From: a virus
IMG/VR virus record: IMGVR_UViG_3300049489_000148
Span: 1 to 21,748 of that record
DNA: 21,748 bases
Strand: one strand, 5' to 3'
The notes below the pieces were generated by a model, which searched no databases, was not told where the DNA came from, and saw nothing but the letters and a program-made list of their open reading frames with translations. The position numbers were made by a program, and so were the translations under genes. Below are positions 21,101-21,748 of this stretch, one piece after another (the stretch's first letter is position 1; each line of letters begins with the position of its first letter).

Positions 21101-21748
21101 ATGGGGAAACTATCCGCCCACTTTAGTCCAGGCACCCGAGCCATGGTCCTAGTCTTGACAGCTGCATCAAAGATGTTGGTAAGCTCCAGCCAGGCAACAC
21201 CCCGCATGGGGACTTTGTATTGGCCGTCGGACAACAGATAGTTAAAGGCGAACTTCTGCGCACCTTTGTATTGATTGCTAGACGCACGGGACAACAGCAG
21301 CGTATTATCCCGGATGGCCTTAGCGTTCAACAGGTGATTAGGGCTCTCCAAGTTAGTCCCCACAGGCTTCTTGAGAAAGCCGTAGTTCTTGTAGCTCGGG
21401 TGCTGACGAACAACATCGCCGGCCTTCTGGACATACTGGACCAGGCCGAACATGTTCTTGTAGTTCTCAGGCAGACCTGCAATCGCTTCGTCTGCGATGC
21501 TATAAATAGTGGGAGCAAGTTCCTTCAAGCCCTGTGGATTACGCCAATAGGCTTGGAAAGCACGGACAGCGTTCTCACCAACGTCCTGTGCGTAGGCGTT
21601 TTGCGGATCGTAGTGACCAAGCCAGTACGCCAAGCCGGTCTGCTCAGCAGCACTAACGTCACTAATGATCCGCTCAAGGACGTTGTTGAACACTTCGTCC
21701 CCAAGGGTCATGGCGTGGAGAACTTCATGGGCAAGAGTGTCTAGCGTC
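18136..21748 (-). CDS. Giant polyvalent protein with HExxH metallopeptidase motif (5' end outside window)
   Basis: The frame stays open to the right edge, so the first Met at 21711 is internal: no ribosome binding site precedes it and 12 more in-frame codons are visible. 1203 residues are seen. The first visible ones contain AHEVLHAMT (HExxH at 21715-21729), then about 50 residues on [17 protein letters not shown] with E58 as the likely third zinc ligand, then [17 protein letters not shown], the pattern of zincin-type peptidases in phage polyvalent proteins. A long helical middle follows. Near visible residues 910-940 there is a hydrophobic segment ([25 protein letters not shown]). The C-terminus resembles the LPD38 polyvalent region. 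Such proteins are often virion-injected. It may cleave host or phage proteins. Confidence 0.8.
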   Translation of the reverse strand, partial: TLDTLAHEVLHAMTLGDEVFNNVLERIISDVSAAEQTGLAYWLGHYDPQNAYAQDVGENAVRAFQAYWRNPQGLKELAPTIYSIADEAIAGLPENYKNMFGLVQYVQKAGDVVRQHPSYKNYGFLKKPVGTNLESPNHLLNAKAIRDNTLLLSRASSNQYKGAQKFAFNYLLSDGQYKVPMRGVAWLELTNIFDAAVKTRTMARVPGLKWADSFPIQHFDQSEPNLWFDAADVIYSAKRDMRDKVWNMAKTSVNGTASFFHNYAFRKFAGINSRATARVGFVDEGGVFQSRAAEPHMNLTKAAADEMHDKILADKYRDISGPEGLIHDQGTQEALPKFWKDTVQFWKGKFDSINPEYNKSVKELLIAGEKEFKYYTEAELEAKGVDAKVAKTYLNVARVVQTNSVALKLAKTEDVIRGDSDLSKYRGQGYTTEELLGMDEGSVETKKMLAAISAQYKPGYYPHVRLGGYRVHAMNPETKKSMETIGAFSVKEAEEKVAALQEKYPEANVVWKAEPPAFSYASNLDLKASDLKDLLHLMQASEGAPELNEDEVMGLLDQLRGKSGIQKYFAERKNVSGWEDQSYLDEVLKFQQMVSNFTHGIEFKNKVQDLRDNGEWTLEQKQEIGAVYNNTLNVASKWEEGLDNLFHHIAPNMPNLRVFGAQMRNITTGLKLGYSSFKKVTLDANHFWTVTFPELATHAGSLVQKSGLSSAKLATKFTAEAIKESLDIIMGTDRDSDAFKALVVAQELGYVKPLRFSEGKGKQAIWGQTKDFFATNEGGATRRHAFFNALQSKLDFIGQRSDDWRQMVTFLSFYKTVKTSMPQLDDAAAIAFAGEHARTTLDLKSSNRPALPEISGELGNQFFTFKNFMWNALDKVIQNSRLFKGAVIEIPNEDWTPGSDLPKTKSLYHKDTAPLILMLGATSLFGGVSGIPFIGLGISWYNGVTGDDVLLRLRGAIKKSMPNAWGSFAANSLDGGLVGNGLGIDMNEFGNLMYPGNTKDILEFFTLPAFSIGAQMVSGTYKALTETSPHLSQPLFTALKTVEAVSPSTVKHIAEAVELNLNKGKIYDQGGQLISKVDSPLVSIRTALAGMHGIKDEAWRRHVVDTNMTKAYRERLSERALTIARKISTNEVLDFTDIRHLQSTPTMARLVQNKLLGLEVPSEEKVLKQIAKSKDPELARLRWLIYQSFWVDAHTKGEQKEEF

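Overview
This window looks like part of a tailed double-stranded DNA phage genome, or a prophage or phage-plasmid relative. The plus strand carries about 30 tightly packed, co-directional early genes. They include nucleotide metabolism (ThyX, dCMP deaminase, a DUF5664/MazG-type nucleotide hydrolase, a deoxyribosyltransferase-like protein) and a replication/recombination set: a Cas4/RecB-like nuclease, a DnaQ-like exonuclease, a Sak4-like ATPase, an ssDNA-binding-like protein, a ParB-methyltransferase fusion, a family A DNA polymerase and a DUF3987-like ATPase. The host cannot be named. Strong Shine-Dalgarno sites (AAAGGAC, GGAGG), many GTG starts and sigma70/sigmaA-type extended -10 promoters fit a bacterial host with a standard sigma factor and standard code.

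Layout: 1-523 is a non-coding leader of low-complexity C-rich and purine/pyrimidine tracts, repeats and a promoter at 453-481. 551-3626 holds small hypothetical genes, many with Cys pairs or one membrane helix, interrupted by a terminator near 1684-1706. 3638-6478 is the nucleotide-pool block. 6480-9556 holds the nuclease and exonuclease among hypotheticals. A textbook promoter at 9563-9591 opens the second transcription block, the replication core 9631-16724. Four or five small ORFs follow to 17823. A bidirectional terminator at 17834-17860 separates these from two minus-strand genes: a small DUF6496-like protein, and the 3' part of a giant polyvalent protein that runs off the right edge and shows an HExxH metallopeptidase motif in its last visible codons.

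Inferred cooperation: dCMP deaminase makes dUMP and ThyX converts it to dTMP, while the DUF5664 and deoxyribosyltransferase-like proteins reshape the purine or general nucleotide pool. The nuclease, Sak4-like ATPase, ssDNA-binding-like protein, polymerase and DUF3987 ATPase would form the replication/recombination machinery.

The most unusual signal is not a gene. A dyad CGTTC-N5-GAACG occurs five times, against about 0.02 expected. Three copies also share GTATA exactly two bases upstream and sit 19-23 bases before start codons on both strands. A variant dyad lies before a fourth gene. It may be a phage-specific operator, a hairpin promoter, a 5'UTR RNA element or a parS-like site.
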